DNA of 64,000 bases from Bog-473 sp963834405 (GTDB lineage: Bacteria; Actinomycetota; Acidimicrobiia; Acidimicrobiales; RAAP-2): the NCBI GenBank assembly GCA_963834405.1, contig CAWIBX010000005.1, positions 1,798,001 through 1,862,000 of the forward strand, in the 5' to 3' direction. Under the pieces are notes generated by a model. It did not search any database and had not been told where the DNA came from. It saw nothing but the letters and a program-made list of their open reading frames with translations. Positions 23,409 to 33,827 of the stretch are shown here, piece after piece. The position numbers and the translations under genes are program-made. Within the stretch, counting starts at the first letter, position 1; each line of letters opens with the position of its first letter.

Positions 23409-26204
23409 GTGCTCTCTATCGGCAAGATGGTGGCCCGCTCGGAGGAGTACTACATCCGCACCGTGGCCACGGGCCGCGAGGAGTACTACACCGGCTCGGG
23501 CGAGTCACCGGGTTACTGGGTGGGGGAGGGCGCTCGCCGGCTCGGGCTCGACGGCGAGGTGGCTCCCGACGACCTCCGCCTGGTCCTCGTCGGCATCTCG
23601 CCCGGCGGCGAGATCCTGACCGCCGGTCGGGTCGCCGAGGCCAGTCGCGTCTCGGGCTTCGACCTGACGTGGTCGGCGCCCAAGTCCGTCTCCCTCCTCT
23701 ACGGGCTCTCTGACCCGCTGATCTCGGGTACCGTGCGCGCCGTCCACGAGGAGGCGGTGGCCCAGGCCCTCGGCTACCTCGAGCGCCATGCCTTTGTGGT
23801 CCGCCGGGGGGCCGGGGGCGAACACCAGATGGGGGCGCACGGCATGGTGGCCGCCGCCTTCGTCCACCGGACCTCGCGCGCCGGCGATCCCCAGCTCCAC
23901 ACTCACGTCTTGGTGGCCAACGTGGCCGAGGGCGCCGATGGGGTGTGGTCCGCCCCCGACGCCCGCCTCCTCTACCACCACGCCCGCACGGCCGGCTTCC
24001 TCTATCAGGCCGCGCTTCGAGCGGGACTGGGTGACGACCTCGGGGTCCGCTTCGGGCCGGTGCGCGCCGGCATGGCCGAGCTCGAGGCGGTGCCGAGAGA
24101 CCTGCTGCGTGGCTTCTCGACCCGCCGGCGCGAGATCGAGCATCTCCTCAGTGCCACCGGCGACCACTCGGCCCGCTCGGCCGAAGTGGCGGCGCTCGTC
24201 ACCCGGAGGGCCAAGGAGCTCCAACCCGACGACGGCGAGGCGGGCCAGAGCCTGCGCGAGCGCTGGCTCGAGCAGGCCCGGGAGATTGCGGGTGCCGGCC
24301 GCCTGATCGACGTCGGGCTGCTCGACCACATCGTCGGCCGCGAGCGCTGGGCCGCCCCGAGGTCGAGCGAGGTCGACGATCTCGTGGTGCATCTGCTCGG
24401 GCCCAAGGGCCTCACCGCGAACGCCTCGGCCTTCGAACGCCGCGACATAGCCCGGGCCCTGGCTGAGGGGTTGCAGCGCGGCGCCCCGGTGGCCGACATC
24501 GAAGCCCTGGCCGACTTGGTGCTGGCCCGCCCCGAGGTGGTCGCGCTGTCATCGGTGGGCCCCGGAGCCGAGCTGCGCCAGACCACGCTCGAGCTCTTGG
24601 CCCAGGAGCGTGCGCTGCTCGAGACCGCCAAACGACTCGGGCGCGCCGGAAACGGGCTGGCCGGTTCCGTCGAGGTTGCGGCCGCGCTCGAGCGGTTCCC
24701 GCTCCTCTCCGACGAGCAGGTCGCCATGGTCGAGCGCCTCACCCGCTCGGGCGCCGGCGTCGACGTGGTGGTGGGCCAGGCGGGCACCGGCAAGACCCTG
24801 GCCCTCGCGGCGGCCCGGGCGTCGTGGGAGTCGAGCGCCTACGAGGTCCTCGGCACCTCGCTCTCGGCCCGCGCCGCGCGGGGACTCACCGACGGGGCCG
24901 GGATCGAGTCGCGCACGCTGGCCAAGTTGTTCGGCGAGTTGGAGTCCGGGGCGCTCGTGCTCGGTCCCTCCCACGTGGTCGTGGTTGACGAGGCCGGCAT
25001 GGTTGGGACGCGGGCCCTGGCCAGATTGGTCGAGGCGGCCGACGTTGCGGGGGCCAAGGTGGTCTTGGTCGGCGACCCGCGCCAGCTGCCCGAGATCGAG
25101 GCGGGCGGGGCGCTGGCCGCCCTGGTCTCTCGGATCGGCGCGGTCGAGCTGATAGAGAACCGCCGCCAGGTCGAGCGTTGGGAACGCCTGGCGCTGAGCG
25201 CCCTACGCCACGGCCGCTCCGAGGTGGCACTGGCCACCTACGAGCGAGCGGGCCGGGTCCACACCGCGCCGAGCGTGCGCGACGCCCAGGCCCTCTTGGT
25301 CGAGTCGTGGGCCGACGCCTTCGGCCAGGGCCGCGATGCGCTCATGCTGGCCGTCGCACGCACCGAGGTGGCTGGCCTCAACGAGCTGGCCCGGGAAGAG
25401 CTGCGGCGCTCCGGCTCCCTCGGCTCAGACCTCATCGAGGTCAATGGCTTCGGCTTCGCGCTCGGCGACAAGGTGGTGTGCCTGCGCAATGACCGGCGCC
25501 TGGGCCTCCTGAACGGGACCACCGGCACCATCGAGCGCAGTGTCGGTTCTGCCCTGGTCGTCTCGACGGCCGACGGCGAGCGGTTCGTGCCCTCGTCCTA
25601 CCTCGAGGCCGGCGATCTGGCCCACGGCTACGCTCTCACCGTCCACAAGTCCCAAGGGCTCACCGTCGAGGTGGCCTACGTGCTCGCCACCGAGTCGCTG
25701 ACCCGGGAGGCCGGCTACGTGGCCATGAGCCGGGCCCGGGAGTCCAGCGAGCTCTTCGTTCCGCTCGGGCCGAGCCAAGAGCAGATGGGTCACGATCTGC
25801 GGCCGCGCCAAACCGAGCCCATGGCCGACCTGGCCCGACGACTAGCGAGCTCGCGGGCCAAGCAGCTGGCCGTCGCCGAGCTCGAAGCCGGCCCGAGCCA
25901 CCGCGACCGGGGAGCGCCCGACACGATCGCCGTGGCCGAGTCCACCGGCCGACAACAAGTTGCACCACGGGGTCGGTTTTCCCAGGAGGTCTATCGTGAC
26001 GCTCCAGAGATCGAAGTTGGATATGGGAGCCATGCGGATGACCCCACGCCCGACGAGGCGGAGCCGTTGCGTCGTTCTCGGAGCCTCGACGACGCCATGA
26101 AGTTGGCGCACGAGGCCCGAGAGCGCACGGAGGCCGAACGAGGTCGGCCCGGCCGGACGCGTGCGGACACCGAGCGTGATCGATCCTGGGGTCGCAGCCG
26201 TTGA
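23409..26204 (+). CDS. MobF/TrwC-type conjugative relaxase-helicase
   Basis: A 931-residue protein. The N-terminal TrwC relaxase domain has candidate tyrosines (EEYYIRTVATGREEYYTGSG) and the metal-binding histidines in PQLHTHVLVANV near residue 160. The C-terminal helicase has Walker A GQAGTGKT near 455, VVVDEAGMVGTRAL, GDPRQLPEIEAGG and YALTVHKSQGLTVE near 740. It would nick oriT, stay bound to the 5' end and unwind the strand for transfer. It starts at GTG 23409 right after the HTH gene and overlaps the coupling-protein gene by TTGA. It appears intact. Confidence 0.9.
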   Translation: MLSIGKMVARSEEYYIRTVATGREEYYTGSGESPGYWVGEGARRLGLDGEVAPDDLRLVLVGISPGGEILTAGRVAEASRVSGFDLTWSAPKSVSLLYGLSDPLISGTVRAVHEEAVAQALGYLERHAFVVRRGAGGEHQMGAHGMVAAAFVHRTSRAGDPQLHTHVLVANVAEGADGVWSAPDARLLYHHARTAGFLYQAALRAGLGDDLGVRFGPVRAGMAELEAVPRDLLRGFSTRRREIEHLLSATGDHSARSAEVAALVTRRAKELQPDDGEAGQSLRERWLEQAREIAGAGRLIDVGLLDHIVGRERWAAPRSSEVDDLVVHLLGPKGLTANASAFERRDIARALAEGLQRGAPVADIEALADLVLARPEVVALSSVGPGAELRQTTLELLAQERALLETAKRLGRAGNGLAGSVEVAAALERFPLLSDEQVAMVERLTRSGAGVDVVVGQAGTGKTLALAAARASWESSAYEVLGTSLSARAARGLTDGAGIESRTLAKLFGELESGALVLGPSHVVVVDEAGMVGTRALARLVEAADVAGAKVVLVGDPRQLPEIEAGGALAALVSRIGAVELIENRRQVERWERLALSALRHGRSEVALATYERAGRVHTAPSVRDAQALLVESWADAFGQGRDALMLAVARTEVAGLNELAREELRRSGSLGSDLIEVNGFGFALGDKVVCLRNDRRLGLLNGTTGTIERSVGSALVVSTADGERFVPSSYLEAGDLAHGYALTVHKSQGLTVEVAYVLATESLTREAGYVAMSRARESSELFVPLGPSQEQMGHDLRPRQTEPMADLARRLASSRAKQLAVAELEAGPSHRDRGAPDTIAVAESTGRQQVAPRGRFSQEVYRDAPEIEVGYGSHADDPTPDEAEPLRRSRSLDDAMKLAHEARERTEAERGRPGRTRADTERDRSWGRSR

Positions 26205-28650
26205 GGCGCAAGAACAAGAAACTGGCGGCAGAGCAATCCGTTGACCCGGGCTTCCCCGATGTGGCGGGCCGGCCCTGGTTCGGCCTCTATTGCGGGGATG
26301 GCACAGACGGCTACGGCTATGCCCCGCCCGAGTCCTCCATGCTCGTGCTCGGCCCACCACGCTCGGGGAAGACGACGTGCATCGTCATTCCGGTCGTGCT
26401 CGACGCCCCCGCCGCCGTCGTGTCGACCTCGACGAAACCCGACGTGCTGAACGCCACCATGTTCAGGCGTTGGGTCCTTGGCAACTGCTTCGTCTTCGAT
26501 CCGACCGGCACCATGACGATCCCAGACGGCGCTTACCGCTGCGCTGGTCGCCCGTGGTGGGCTGCGACACCTTCGAGAAGGCCGTGGCCATGGCCCGCGC
26601 CCTGGCCTCGGCCGCTCGGCCCGCCGCAGCGCTCAGCGAGTCGGCCCACTGGATCGAGCGTGCCGAGGGACTGCTCGCTCCGCTGCTCTACACGGCCAAC
26701 CTGGCGGAGCGAGACATGGAGACGGTCTGTCGCTGGGTGCTGTCGCGTGACGTACGCGAACCGGTGAGCGTGCTCGAGGGAACGGGCCACGAGATGGCCC
26801 AGGCCGTGCTGGCCGGCGTCTTGGCCACCGAAGAACGGGAACGCTCGGGGATCTTCTCAACGGCCTCGGGCCTGCTCTCCGCCTACCGCTCCGACGCTGC
26901 GCTGGCAACGACCAAAGACCCCAACTTCGACCCGGCCGCGTTCGCCCGCTCGACCGACGCCCTCTATATCTGCGCCCCCTCGCACGCCCAAGAGCAGCTC
27001 GCCCCCATCGTGGTCGCCTTGCTCGAGCAGATCCGCAGCGCCGTCTATGCCCGCCCGCCCAACGCTGCGCCGGTGATCTTCGCCCTCGACGAGGTGGCGT
27101 CGATCGCCCCGCTGGCGTCCCTCCCCGCCATGGCGGCCGAGGGTGGGGGACAGGGACTGATGACCCTGGCCTGCCTCCAGGACCTCTCCCAGGCGCGGGC
27201 ACGTTGGGGCGAGGTGGCTGACGGTTTCTTCTCGCTGTTCAACGAGAAGCTCATCTTTCCAGGCATCGGAGACCAACGGACCCTCGCGCTCGTGTCGGCT
27301 TTGGCCGGAGAAGAACAGGTCCAGACGCGTGCAGTCAACCGTCCCGACCCTCTTTCGAATCTCCTCAGCGGTGGGCGACACGTAACGTCGGTGACGACCT
27401 CGTCGACCTGGCGCCCCCGCATGCCAGTCGACCAGGTGGCCAGAGGGATGCCGGGCCACGCCCTCAGTGTCCTGGGCAGCCAGATGCACACCGTTCGGAT
27501 GGTCCCGTGGTTCGAACACCGAATGTTCGCCACGCTCGCTCGCCTCGACCGCCCCTTCGTCAGCGAGGCCACCAGACCCGAACACGGGGCCGGCTCCGAG
27601 GCGACCCGAACGCGCCCTGTACCGAGCGATTCTCCCTACGACGGCCCCACCGTGATGAGGAACGTAAGCACCCGATACGGTTGGCTGACCTGGATTGCGA
27701 ACGGCTCGCAGAGCCCCGAGCGCCAGTTCGGCCCACCCAGGGTCCGCAGAAGCTTTCGACCGAAGATCCTCGAGGCCGGCGGCATTCGCACGGACTTGGT
27801 GGACCGGGCGATCGAGTCGTTCCGGGCCGAGGCGCTCGAGCTCGACGTCTATGACCCGCTGCTCGACGAAGCCCCGGAGTGGGAGCCAAGCGAGGAGATC
27901 GATGTCACAAGTCCCCAGAATCCCGTGCGCAGCTCCTCAGCCGACGTGGACGACGATCCTGGCGCCGGCATCGACGGGACCCGACAAATCGAAGTGCGCA
28001 TACTCGGTCCCGTCGAGGTGATTGGCTGGCGTGCCCCACCCGAACGCCCCATCGTGACCGAACTGGTCTGCTACTTGGCGCTGCACCGGGATCGACCCGT
28101 CACCGGCGAAGCACTGCGTGCCGCGCTGCGTCCCGATCTTGAAAAGGAACAGTCGGCCGACACGCTGCGCACCTACCTCTCAATGCTGCGCAAGTCGCTC
28201 GGGCCCGACGCGCTACCCCGCGCCAACCGCGGCGGCTACCGGCTGGCCGACATCATCACTACGGACTGGGATCTCTTCAACGCCCGCGCCAGTGCCTCAG
28301 ACCTGGAATCCAAGCTGGATGCGCTTCGACTCATCCGCGGCCAGCCCTTCGAGGGAGTCCCAAAGGGCAGCTACGTCTGGGTGTTCTCGGAGCTCTTGAT
28401 CTCCGACATCGATCGGATCCTGTCCCCGCATACCAGAGATGTCGCTCAGCTGTGCTGGGAAGGCGGGCGGAGACAAGACGCGATATGGGCACTGCGCCAA
28501 GGCCTGCTTGCCGCGCGACACGACTTCGGGTTGTGGGAGATCTACCTCTCGCTCGCATCGGAACTTGGCCGATCGACGCTTGAACGCGCTCGGCGGGAAG
28601 CCAGAGCCGCCCTCGGTGACGATGCACCTTTGGGGAAGGAGTCCCCTTGA
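26201..28650 (+). pseudogene. VirD4/TraG-like coupling protein with C-terminal BTAD-type domain, frameshifted
   Basis: The first frame starts at TTG 26201 and carries Walker A (LGPPRSGKTTCIVIP near residue 49) and FDPTGTMTIPDGAYR. At about 26,525-26,545 homology jumps to another frame (LPLRWSPVVGCDTFEKAVAM). That frame continues with PVIFALDEVASIAPL (Walker B) and GLMTLACLQDLSQARARWGE to 28,650. Left alone, the first frame ends at 26,767. From about 27,985 the second frame adds a SARP/BTAD-like winged helix (IEVRILGPVEVIGW, TLRTYLSMLRKSLGPD, GGYRLAD). This is either a disabled coupling protein or a sequencing error; no classical slippery heptamer is visible. Confidence 0.75.
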
Positions 28651-28737
28651 ATCACGACGTCGGATTCTGGGCCAGATCGCTTGTCGAGAGCTTGCGGGCA
28701 CGGACTCCGTGACGCGCCCGCGGCGTACTCTTTGATC

Positions 28738-29016
28738 GTGAGCAGTCCTCCGGAGAGACCGAATGCGGAGTCGGGCTGGAACGACCCTCCGCTGATCATC
28801 GAAGTAGCGAGTCGCAACCTGCCGGCCCGGCTCGCGCCGTTCGAGAATATGGTCCTAAACCTCACGCTCGACGATGGGACGAACCAGAGTGGCGTTCTGG
28901 TGACCCTGGATGAAACGTGTCTCATCCTCGAGCGCTGGGACGGTATCTCGCACGCGCCCAACGGTGATCTCTTCACCGTCTTCCTCGACTCCATCCGGCA
29001 GGTCATAGTCCCGTGA
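28738..29016 (+). CDS. Small hypothetical protein with Sm-like strand pattern
   Basis: A 92-residue protein from GTG 28738. The core, VLNLTLDDGTNQSGVLVTLD followed by ETCLILERW and a DSIRQVIVP end, has the alternating five-strand pattern of Sm/LSm-fold proteins. This is my inference from pattern only; no known family is recognised. A second, damaged copy follows in the same frame after the stop. It lies between the conjugation genes and the BREX operon. Confidence 0.45.
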   Translation: MSSPPERPNAESGWNDPPLIIEVASRNLPARLAPFENMVLNLTLDDGTNQSGVLVTLDETCLILERWDGISHAPNGDLFTVFLDSIRQVIVP

Positions 29017-29064
29017 ACCGATCGCGCCGCATCAGCTCGCACCCCATGTGGGTACGGTGCGGAT

Positions 29065-29219
29065 TTCGGTCTCCGAGGCGGCGAGCGTTTGCCTGGCGTC
29101 ATCGTGGCGGTGGCCTCCAACGCCATTATCCTTGAGAGCTGGGAATCGAAGATTCAGGGGCCATCCGGCGACTTACTGACTCTGGGCCTCGACTCAGTCC
29201 AGCGAGTAAGCATTCCGAA
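29065..29219 (+). pseudogene. Degenerate tandem copy of the small Sm-like gene
   Basis: In the same frame as the preceding gene and just past its stop, this reads FGLRGGERLPGVIVAVASNA, then IILESW and GDLLTLGLDSVQRVSIP. It parallels the LDDGTNQSGVLVTL, LILERW and GDLFTVFLDSIRQVIVP of the intact copy. No start codon precedes the homologous part except TTG 29089, so it looks like a truncated duplicate. Confidence 0.45.
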
Positions 29220-29531
29220 GGTCGAGGGGGACGCCGACCCCGACGGATTTAGCCAAGCTGACGTGACCTGTGCAACCAACTGCCGGCTTGGCCGAAGATG
29301 GAGTCCGTCAAGTTGTTGGTGCAGGGTGGGCCCCAAAGATGACCTTTGGGACCCGCAAATCCTGTACGAGATCCTCACCCACTCATTCGTCCAGCAGAGG
29401 GTCGTAGGCAAAACGCGGCCCGATTTTCGAAGGGCCCTACGGCCGTATAACCGGTCAGCAAGACCACGTGACGCTGGTCTCGTAACATCAAGAAGGCATG
29501 CGATGGTGGTGCGAATGCCAGAAAGTGATCG
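29220..29531. other. Intergenic region before the BREX operon
   Basis: About 310 bases with no supportable gene. One frame stays open across it but has no family-like content. The BREX promoter is expected here, yet I see no clear -35/-10 pair and only a weak purine stretch before the pglW ATG. Confidence 0.4.
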
Positions 29532-32500
29532 ATGGAGCGCGATTCTGAACTGTGGTCGGAGGTCAACCCATCCCGCTTTCCCTGGGAGCGGGCTGGCCTG
29601 GCGTTTATCCGTGACGCCCTGCCTCCGAGCACGCCCTACCGCGCGTGGGCCAACGTGGAGTTCGTCGGTGACGATGGCTCGATCAACGAGATCGACTGCC
29701 TCGTCGTCAGCCGAACTGGAATCTTCCTAGTCGAACTGAAGGGTCATCCGGGGCGGATGGGTGGCAACGCGCACTCCTGGCGATGGGTCCCGCCGGAGGC
29801 GGGGGCGGCGATCAAGACCATCGACAACCCCCTGCTTGCAGTGGACCGCAAGGCGAAAAAGCTCAAGTCATTGCTCGTTCGCCAACGAGCACTCCGCGGC
29901 CGCCCGGAGATCTGGATCGAGCCTGTGGTGTTTCTGACCGATCCGACCCTTGACGTCAGACTCCCCACCGACGGTCGTATCCGAGTCTTCGGATGTGGTA
30001 CGCCGCCGGTGTCGCCGAACGGCGTCCAGCTGCCGAATATCGCCGATCTTCTGCGCGGAAACCTGCCGGTCGTGCCAGCGAGAAACGACCGCCAGGCACG
30101 ACCCCAACGCGCGATCGACCGCCAACTGTCCGCCGCGATCGCTGCCGCCGTCACCCAGGCAGGCATCCGACCCTCGCAGCGGCATCGTCGCGTGGGCGAC
30201 TACGACCTCGGCGAGCTCCTGGATGAGGACAGGGGCTGGCAGGACTGGGAGGCCACCCACCGCGCAATGCCGCAAGTGCACAAGCGCATCCGGGTGTGGT
30301 TGGCAGAGAGTACGCACACCGCAGAAGAAAGAGACCGCCTAATCCGGGCAGCGCACCGCGAATATCGCCTATTGGAAGGTGTGCAGCACCCTTCGATCAT
30401 TCGCCCGCTTGACGTTCGCGAGCACGACTACGGGCCGGCGCTCGTATTTGACTACGACTCCTCTGCGGTGCGCCTTGACCTATGGCTCGACAACGAGGGA
30501 GATCGACTCTCCTTCGACACGCGTCTGCATGTTGTCCGTGAGATCGCGGAAGCCCTTGCATACGCCCACGGTAGGGGCCTGTTCCACCGCTCCCTGAGCC
30601 CGCGCAGTATCTTCGTCGCGAACCCGGATAGCACCGAGCCCGCGGTCCGCATCGGCGACTGGCAGACTGGCGCACGAGACCAGGCGGAAACACAGGAGTC
30701 CATTGGCCTTGCGGGAACTTCGCACGTCGTCGATCTAGTCACAAGTGCCGCCACTGCCTACTTAGCGCCCGAGATATACGTCGTGCCAGATGCGCCAGGG
30801 CTCCAGCTTGACATGTTCGCGCTCGGTGCTGTCGCTTTCCATGTGCTGACTGGACGCCCACCAGCTGCTGACGCCGCCGAGCTGCGTTCCGTTCTCCGCG
30901 ACCACGGCGGGCTGGAGCTTAGTGCCGCGCAGGACGCGCCAGCCGAGGCGTTGCGATTGCTCGTGAGCGAGGCTACTGCGGCTGACGTCGCGGCACGAAT
31001 GGCCACCGTGGACGATTTCCTTGCCGGCCTCGATCTGGCGCTTGACGAACTCACGGGATCACCGGACACAGTGGAGGAAGCGGTCGACCCCTTGCGAGCG
31101 AACCAAGGCGATCTTCTCGAGGGGGGCTGGGTTGTCCGACGACGTCTCGGCAAAGGCTCAAGCGCTGTCGCACTGCTCGCGGAGCGCGCCGGGCGCGCTG
31201 AGGTACTGAAGGTCGCGCTTGATCCCGAGCACCACGAGCGTCTTCGCTCTGAGTACGAAGTTCTGCAGTTGGCCCGCCACAAGGGAATCGCTGCGGCCTA
31301 CGACCTCGATCAAATCGCCGGTCGACTCGTCCTGCACCTTGAGCTGGCCGGCGAGCGCACGCTCGGCCAGGTCCTCCGCCAGGACGGACGGCTCGGACTC
31401 GACCTACTCCAACGATGGGGCGAGGATCTTTTGGAGGTCGTCGCATTCCTTGAGCACGAAGGCATCAACCATCGCGATATCAAGCCAGACAACCTAGGAA
31501 TCCGAGCACGCAGGCCTCGGGACGAGCTTCATCTCGTTCTCTTCGACTTCTCGCTCGCCCGGACGCCACCGGAGCAGATCCGAGCCGGCACCCCAGGCTA
31601 CCTCGACCCGTTTCTCGACGAGCGACCGGCACGCCGCTGGGACGTCCACGCCGAGCGTTGGGCGGCGGCCGTCACACTCCACGAGATGGCGACCGGGACC
31701 CGACCACGGTGGGGCGAAGGCGTCGATCCCGCCAGTGTTCCCGATCTTGAGGTCACGATTGACCAGGAACTCCTCGACCCCGCCGTCGCCGAGAATCTTG
31801 GTGCGTTCTTCCGAGTCGCGCTTAGCCGCGGCACCGACGATCGATTCGGCACGGTCGATGAGATGCGTCGCGCATGGCAAGAAGCCTTTGTGGGCGCCGA
31901 CCAGCCCGTGCTTACCGTCACCGAGCGCGGCTCCGAGGTCGAGCCATCGGAGGCTCTGAGCATCGCCGTAGGCGGGTCGAATTTCGCAACGCCGCTTATC
32001 GAATTGGGACTGACCCCCAGAGCGCTGGACGCGCTTTCCCGAAGCAACGTCCACACCGTCGAAGACCTCTTAAAGACGCCCTATCGCGATGTCATGCGAC
32101 TCCGAGCAGTCGGCGACCGAACCCGACGCGAGGTAGCGGCAGCTGCCCGCGCTCTGCGGGCGCGGTTCGACGTCGACTCGAGCGAAAGCATAACTGGCGA
32201 CGAGGGCGACGCCACGGCCTTCAGCGTCGATCGCGTCGCCGCATTGCTGGTACCCAAGGCGACGAGCGCCAATACAACTGAGGTGGCCGCGATCCGGTTA
32301 TTGCTCGGACTCGAGGATGCCGGACGTCTCACGGACGACCGCTCCATCCCTTCCTGGCCGAGCCAAGCCGACGTCGCCGCTCGACTTGACGTGACAAGAG
32401 CGCGGATCAACCAAATCATCGGCACGGCGCGCGAACGCTGGCGCCGGATGCCGGCGCTCACGCGTGTGCGGAATGAGCTCCACGATGCGCTTGTCGGCAC

Positions 32501-33827
32501 TGGACGGGTCATGGCTGCAGGTGAACTTGCTGAACTTCTACTGGCGTCCCGAGGTTCCTCCGCCGAGGAGCCGGTGCGAACGCGCCGGGCTCGCGCAATC
32601 CTCCGCTCCGCCGTGGAGGCAGATCAAATCCTCGGTGATCCGCGCTGGACGCAGCGTCGACGCGGTGAACGGCTCGTCGTCGCAGACGATACGGGCGACG
32701 TCGAGGGGCTTGGCCTCGCCGACTATGCCCTTCGCCTCGGAGAGGTGGCCGACGATCTCGTCACGCGTGACCCGCTCCCGGCGCTGGCGACGGTCGTCGA
32801 GGCGCTTAGAGCGATCCCAATGCCGGCCGGTGCCGATCCATTGCCCGACAACCGGCTGATCCGACTCGCGGCTGGATGTTCAGAAGGAGCCGCTACCTCG
32901 ACCCGCCTGGACCTGTATCCCCGGAACATGGACGCGCAGCGAGCGGTGCGGCTGGCTCGCGGCGCGCTCGTCGGGCAAGGGACCCTTAGTGTCGATGCCG
33001 TTCAGGCGAGGGTTCGAGCCCGCTATCCCGAAGCCGCGGAACTCCCACAACGTCCGCAGCTCGACGATCTGCTGCGCGAAGCGGGAACGGGGCTCGTCTG
33101 GCACGCGGACGACCGTGGCTACTGTCTCCCTGACCCCGAGCTCGGGAACCTCTCGACTGCGGGGCCGTCAGGCACGCACTACAGCACCCGCGCTGGCTCC
33201 TTCGGTGGCGAGATGCCGCCCGACGAAGCGTCGGGGCAGGCACGGGACTTCGACGAGCGCCTCCGACGGTCCGCTGAAACAGGTGGATTCCTCGTCCTGA
33301 CCGTCGAGCCCCGTCGCCTCGCCGGAGCGGAGCGGCGGCTCAGCGAATCGTTCGACGCCAAGCTCGTCAGTATTGACGCTGTCATTGTCGACGCGCTGCG
33401 AACGCACGCGGAGCGTGCTGACGCAGACTGGGACGTCGTACTTCGCGCTGACGCCGACACGCCCGAGGGCAGTGACTGGCAGAATCTGCTCCACCTCGTT
33501 CGACTGGCTATGCCCGACGTCCGCGCCGAGCTGCTCGCGCAGGGACCGCTCGTCGTCGCCACCGACGCCGGACTCCTCGCCCGCTACGGGCAGCTCCGCA
33601 CGCTAGAAATTTTGCGCGACCACGCAAGCGGCTTACGCGTCGAACCTGACAGCCTACTTCGGACGCTTTGGATCGTCGTGCCATCGGACGATCCGAACGC
33701 CATGCCCACCGTCAACGGCGAAGCCATCGCAGTTCTCGGTTCGAACCAGTGGGCTCCCATCTCACGCGACTGGCTGGCCAATGCTCACCGTGCCGCCCGA
33801 TCCAACACAGCCGGAAGTGCATCGTGA
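29532..33827 (+). CDS. pglW: BREX type 2 serine/threonine kinase PglW
   Basis: A 1431-residue protein. It has an N-terminal NERD nuclease-related domain (INEIDCLVVSRTGIFLVELK, within about the first 130 residues). A degenerate kinase follows (about 240-500; HRD replaced by HRS in HRSLSPRSIF). Then comes a second kinase (LGKGSSAVALLAE near 538, HRDIKPDN near 646, DFS for DFG). Near 825-870 lies a helix-hairpin-helix region like the RNA polymerase alpha C-terminal domain (ELGLTPRALDALSRSNVHTV), and then a long C-terminal part. PglW is the kinase of phage growth limitation/type 2 BREX. Its stop overlaps the GTG of pglX. Confidence 0.9.
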   Translation: MERDSELWSEVNPSRFPWERAGLAFIRDALPPSTPYRAWANVEFVGDDGSINEIDCLVVSRTGIFLVELKGHPGRMGGNAHSWRWVPPEAGAAIKTIDNPLLAVDRKAKKLKSLLVRQRALRGRPEIWIEPVVFLTDPTLDVRLPTDGRIRVFGCGTPPVSPNGVQLPNIADLLRGNLPVVPARNDRQARPQRAIDRQLSAAIAAAVTQAGIRPSQRHRRVGDYDLGELLDEDRGWQDWEATHRAMPQVHKRIRVWLAESTHTAEERDRLIRAAHREYRLLEGVQHPSIIRPLDVREHDYGPALVFDYDSSAVRLDLWLDNEGDRLSFDTRLHVVREIAEALAYAHGRGLFHRSLSPRSIFVANPDSTEPAVRIGDWQTGARDQAETQESIGLAGTSHVVDLVTSAATAYLAPEIYVVPDAPGLQLDMFALGAVAFHVLTGRPPAADAAELRSVLRDHGGLELSAAQDAPAEALRLLVSEATAADVAARMATVDDFLAGLDLALDELTGSPDTVEEAVDPLRANQGDLLEGGWVVRRRLGKGSSAVALLAERAGRAEVLKVALDPEHHERLRSEYEVLQLARHKGIAAAYDLDQIAGRLVLHLELAGERTLGQVLRQDGRLGLDLLQRWGEDLLEVVAFLEHEGINHRDIKPDNLGIRARRPRDELHLVLFDFSLARTPPEQIRAGTPGYLDPFLDERPARRWDVHAERWAAAVTLHEMATGTRPRWGEGVDPASVPDLEVTIDQELLDPAVAENLGAFFRVALSRGTDDRFGTVDEMRRAWQEAFVGADQPVLTVTERGSEVEPSEALSIAVGGSNFATPLIELGLTPRALDALSRSNVHTVEDLLKTPYRDVMRLRAVGDRTRREVAAAARALRARFDVDSSESITGDEGDATAFSVDRVAALLVPKATSANTTEVAAIRLLLGLEDAGRLTDDRSIPSWPSQADVAARLDVTRARINQIIGTARERWRRMPALTRVRNELHDALVGTGRVMAAGELAELLLASRGSSAEEPVRTRRARAILRSAVEADQILGDPRWTQRRRGERLVVADDTGDVEGLGLADYALRLGEVADDLVTRDPLPALATVVEALRAIPMPAGADPLPDNRLIRLAAGCSEGAATSTRLDLYPRNMDAQRAVRLARGALVGQGTLSVDAVQARVRARYPEAAELPQRPQLDDLLREAGTGLVWHADDRGYCLPDPELGNLSTAGPSGTHYSTRAGSFGGEMPPDEASGQARDFDERLRRSAETGGFLVLTVEPRRLAGAERRLSESFDAKLVSIDAVIVDALRTHAERADADWDVVLRADADTPEGSDWQNLLHLVRLAMPDVRAELLAQGPLVVATDAGLLARYGQLRTLEILRDHASGLRVEPDSLLRTLWIVVPSDDPNAMPTVNGEAIAVLGSNQWAPISRDWLANAHRAARSNTAGSAS

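Noticed and set aside
26500..26560. Programmed ribosomal frameshift in the TraG-like gene
   Set aside because: No slippery heptamer or clear downstream structure is visible at the junction. Mutation or sequencing error is simpler.
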